NCBI GenBank assembly: GCA_035765515.1
Contig: DASTXN010000052.1
Coordinates: 1 to 6,808 of the forward strand
Source: DASRSS01 sp035765515
Lineage (GTDB): Bacteria; Actinomycetota; Actinomycetes; Mycobacteriales; Jatrophihabitantaceae
Length of the DNA: 6,808 nt
Reading direction: 5' to 3'
Notes under the pieces: generated by a model
What the model was told of the DNA's origin: nothing
The model's database searches: none
What the model saw: the letters and a program-made list of their open reading frames with translations, nothing else
Shown: one piece after another, positions 5,390-6,808 of the stretch
Layout: each line of letters begins with the position of its first letter
Numbering within the stretch: position 1 is the first letter of the stretch
Translations under genes and position numbers: made by a program

Positions 5390-6496
5390 ATGGACTTCAC
5401 CCTTTCCGAGGAACAGCGCGAGCTGGCCGGTCTGGTGCGCCGGATCGCCACCGACCAGCTCACGCAAGCGCGGCTCAAGCAGGTCGAGGCCGACGGCGCC
5501 CACTTCGACCGTGATCTGTGGCGCGCGCTGGCGGACGCGGGTGTGCTCGCCGCCGCGTTGCCCGAGTCCGTCGGTGGAGGAGGCCTGGACTTCCTCGAGC
5601 TGTGCAGCGTCCTGATCGAACTGGGCCGGGCGGTCGCGCCGGTCCCCTACCTGACGAGCGCGGTGTCCGCGGCGGCGCTCGCCCACCTCGGCACCGACTC
5701 GCAGCGCGCGACCTGGGCTGCGCCGGCTGCGTCCGGTTCGCTGGTGCTGACGGCCGCGCTGAGCGAAGACCTCAACGACGATCCCGAACGGCCGACGACT
5801 CGCGCGCAGCGCCTCGACTCAGGGTGGCAGCTGACCGGCGCGAAGGCGGTCGTGCCGTTCGCGACCGTGGCCGACGCGTTCCTGGTACCCGCAACGACTG
5901 CCGAGGGCGTCAAGCTGTTCGTCGTGCTGCCGTCCGACGGCGGGGTGCTGCTCGAGGAGCAGCGCATCGTCGACGGCGACATCGAGGCCACCCTGGACCT
6001 GGCCGGCGTGCAACTCGGTGCGGACCGGCTGGTGCCGGGGGCGGACGTCGTGCACTGGCTGGTCGCGCGATGCACTGTGGGCCGCTGCGCGCTGCAGCTC
6101 GGTGTGCTTGAGCGTGCGCTCGAACTGACCGCCGAGTACGCCCGCGAGCGGCAACAGTTCGGCCGTCCGATCGGCAGCTTCCAGGCGGTGGCGCAGCGGC
6201 TCGCCGACGCGTATATCGATGTCGAGGCGGTGCGCCTGACGATGTGGGAGGCCGCCTGGCGCATCGCATCGGCGTTGCCGTGCCCGACCGAGATCGCGAC
6301 TGCGAAGTTCTGGGCCGCGGACGCCGGTCATCGCGTCGCGCACACCGCGGTGCACGTGCACGGCGGCACCGGCATCGACACCGACGGCGCGCTGCACCGG
6401 TACTTCGTGGCCGCCAAGCGCAACGAGTTCACGCTCGGCAGCGCCACCGACCAGCTGCGTCGACTGGGCCGCGAGCTCGCGGAGACACCGGCCTGA
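5390..6496 (+). CDS. fadE27: Steroid side-chain acyl-CoA dehydrogenase, partner subunit (FadE27/ChsE5-like)
   Basis: Second acyl-CoA dehydrogenase subunit, 368 aa, start MDFTLSEEQREL. N-terminal helical region, a divergent middle domain lacking the SEPxxGTD signature of FadE26, and a well-kept C-terminal half: ERQQFGRPIGSFQ (253-265, with the FAD-contacting Arg254/Phe257/Gln265 type residues), then HVHGGTGIDTD and the end RRLGRELAETPA. The residue aligned with the FadE26 catalytic Glu is Gly231 (TVGRCAL), so this subunit should be inactive alone and instead complete the FAD site of its partner. That agrees with the reported one-active-site-per-heterodimer arrangement of ChsE4-ChsE5. It lies 13 nt after fadE26, so equal expression is expected. 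Very close to the remembered M. tuberculosis Rv3505 (373 aa). Confidence 0.93.
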   Translation: MDFTLSEEQRELAGLVRRIATDQLTQARLKQVEADGAHFDRDLWRALADAGVLAAALPESVGGGGLDFLELCSVLIELGRAVAPVPYLTSAVSAAALAHLGTDSQRATWAAPAASGSLVLTAALSEDLNDDPERPTTRAQRLDSGWQLTGAKAVVPFATVADAFLVPATTAEGVKLFVVLPSDGGVLLEEQRIVDGDIEATLDLAGVQLGADRLVPGADVVHWLVARCTVGRCALQLGVLERALELTAEYARERQQFGRPIGSFQAVAQRLADAYIDVEAVRLTMWEAAWRIASALPCPTEIATAKFWAADAGHRVAHTAVHVHGGTGIDTDGALHRYFVAAKRNEFTLGSATDQLRRLGRELAETPA

Positions 6497-6506
6497 TCCC
6501 GCGCCA

Positions 6507-6520
6507 CGTTCCGCGGAACG
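6507..6520. repeat. Perfect 14-bp palindrome in the fadE27-F420 gene gap
   Basis: CGTTCCGCGGAACG is self-complementary and has no loop or following T-run, so it looks more like a repressor site than a terminator. It lies just before the predicted promoter of the next gene. It does not fit the KstR consensus. Confidence 0.55.
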
Positions 6521-6523
6521 CGG

Positions 6524-6550
6524 TTGCGCTGGGACGATGCGGCCTAGGGT
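6524..6550 (+). promoter_or_regulatory. Possible leaderless promoter of the F420 gene
   Basis: TTGCGC (6524-6529), a 15-nt spacer, then TAGGGT (6545-6550), a TANNNT -10 whose last base is 7 nt before ATG 6558. The transcript would begin at or next to the start codon, a common arrangement in actinobacteria. The spacer is short, and a GGTGGA that could serve as a weak ribosome site overlaps the -10. Confidence 0.4.
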
Positions 6551-6557
6551 GGAAGCC

Positions 6558-6808
6558 ATGCACCTGCCGCGGGCACTGGCCCGGTTCAACCGGTACGTCA
6601 CCAATCCCATCCAGCGGCGCTGGGCGGGTGTGATCCCGATGCACGGCATCGTCGAACACACCGGCCGCAAGTCGGGCCGGACCTACCGCACGCCAGTGCT
6701 GGTGTTCGGCCGTCCTGGCGGGTTCGCGATGACGATCGGGTACGGGCTGCGCAGCGACTGGGTGCGCAACCTGCTCGCCGCCGGCGGAGGCGGCCTGACG
6801 CACCGGCG
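6558..6808 (+). CDS. F420 (deazaflavin)-dependent nitroreductase-family protein (partial, runs off right edge)
   Basis: The first 83 codons of a frame open to the window end, from ATG 6558. The N-terminal amphipathic helix (LPRALARFNRYVTNPIQRRW) is followed by EHTGRKSGRTYRTPVLVF (33-50) and YGLRSDWVRNLLAAGG (62-77). These are the hallmark blocks of the DUF385/Ddn-like split-barrel family that binds coenzyme F420; the GRKSG loop contacts its phosphate-rich tail in characterised members. The second half, with the remaining barrel strands, is outside. The gene is 61 nt after fadE27 on the same strand but may have its own promoter. Its substrate cannot be told; a reduction linked to steroids or quinones is possible but unsupported here. 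Confidence 0.85.
   Translation, partial: MHLPRALARFNRYVTNPIQRRWAGVIPMHGIVEHTGRKSGRTYRTPVLVFGRPGGFAMTIGYGLRSDWVRNLLAAGGGGLTHR

Noticed and set aside
4114..5478. 454-codon open frame on the minus strand opposite fadE26
   Set aside because: It is antisense to a clear FadE26 homologue, has low-information Arg/Val/Asp-rich sequence and no ribosome site that I can see.
6521..6530. Third KstR site (AACGCGGTT near 6518-6526)
   Set aside because: The half-sites are separated by 3 nt instead of 2 and the flanking T and A positions do not fit.
6497..6557. Rho-independent terminator after fadE27
   Set aside because: The palindrome 6507-6520 has no loop and no T-run after it, so a protein-binding site is more likely.

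Overview
The window comes from a high-GC actinobacterium: G/C dominates third codon positions, GTG is used as a start, and the lipoprotein has an Arg-rich signal. It carries a steroid (cholesterol-type) side-chain degradation locus organised as two divergent operons. From memory, the order hsd4A-fdxD <-> fadE26-fadE27 matches the Mycobacterium tuberculosis block Rv3502c-Rv3503c / Rv3504-Rv3505. The protein sequences support this: the C-terminus of the second dehydrogenase (RRLGRELAETPA) and several blocks of the first are near-identical to what I remember of FadE27 and FadE26. The genus cannot be fixed from the sequence.

Minus-strand operon, reading right to left from about 4083. A sigma-A-like promoter overlaps a perfect KstR-type operator and is followed by a leader of about 144 nt. 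Then come fdxD (3Fe-4S ferredoxin, 3904-3695), hsd4A (SDR 3-hydroxyacyl-CoA / 17beta-hydroxysteroid dehydrogenase, 3702-2812), a lipoprotein solute-binding protein of the branched-chain amino acid (Liv) ABC type with a striking (Gly-Thr)n linker (2788-1220), and a fused LivH-LivM permease (1216 to beyond the left edge). The genes overlap or nearly touch (8-bp overlap, 23-nt gap, 3-nt gap), so they look co-transcribed. ATPase genes are expected beyond the left edge.

Plus-strand operon. A second promoter and KstR-type operator (4161-4174) precede fadE26/chsE4 (4204-5376) and fadE27/chsE5 (5390-6496). Their products form a heteromeric FAD acyl-CoA dehydrogenase for the first beta-oxidation step on the C26 steroid side chain. 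After a 61-nt gap with a perfect 14-bp palindrome and a possible leaderless promoter, a partial gene for an F420 (deazaflavin)-dependent nitroreductase-family protein (6558 onward) runs off the right edge.

How it fits together: FadE26-FadE27 desaturates the steroid-CoA side chain, Hsd4A can oxidise the 3-hydroxyacyl-CoA formed later in the cycle, and FdxD can supply electrons to a P450 or other oxygenase. The least expected part is the Liv-type importer built into the same putative KstR operon. It makes a steroid, or a steroid-derived fragment, a better candidate substrate than leucine, isoleucine or valine. That substrate assignment is inference.
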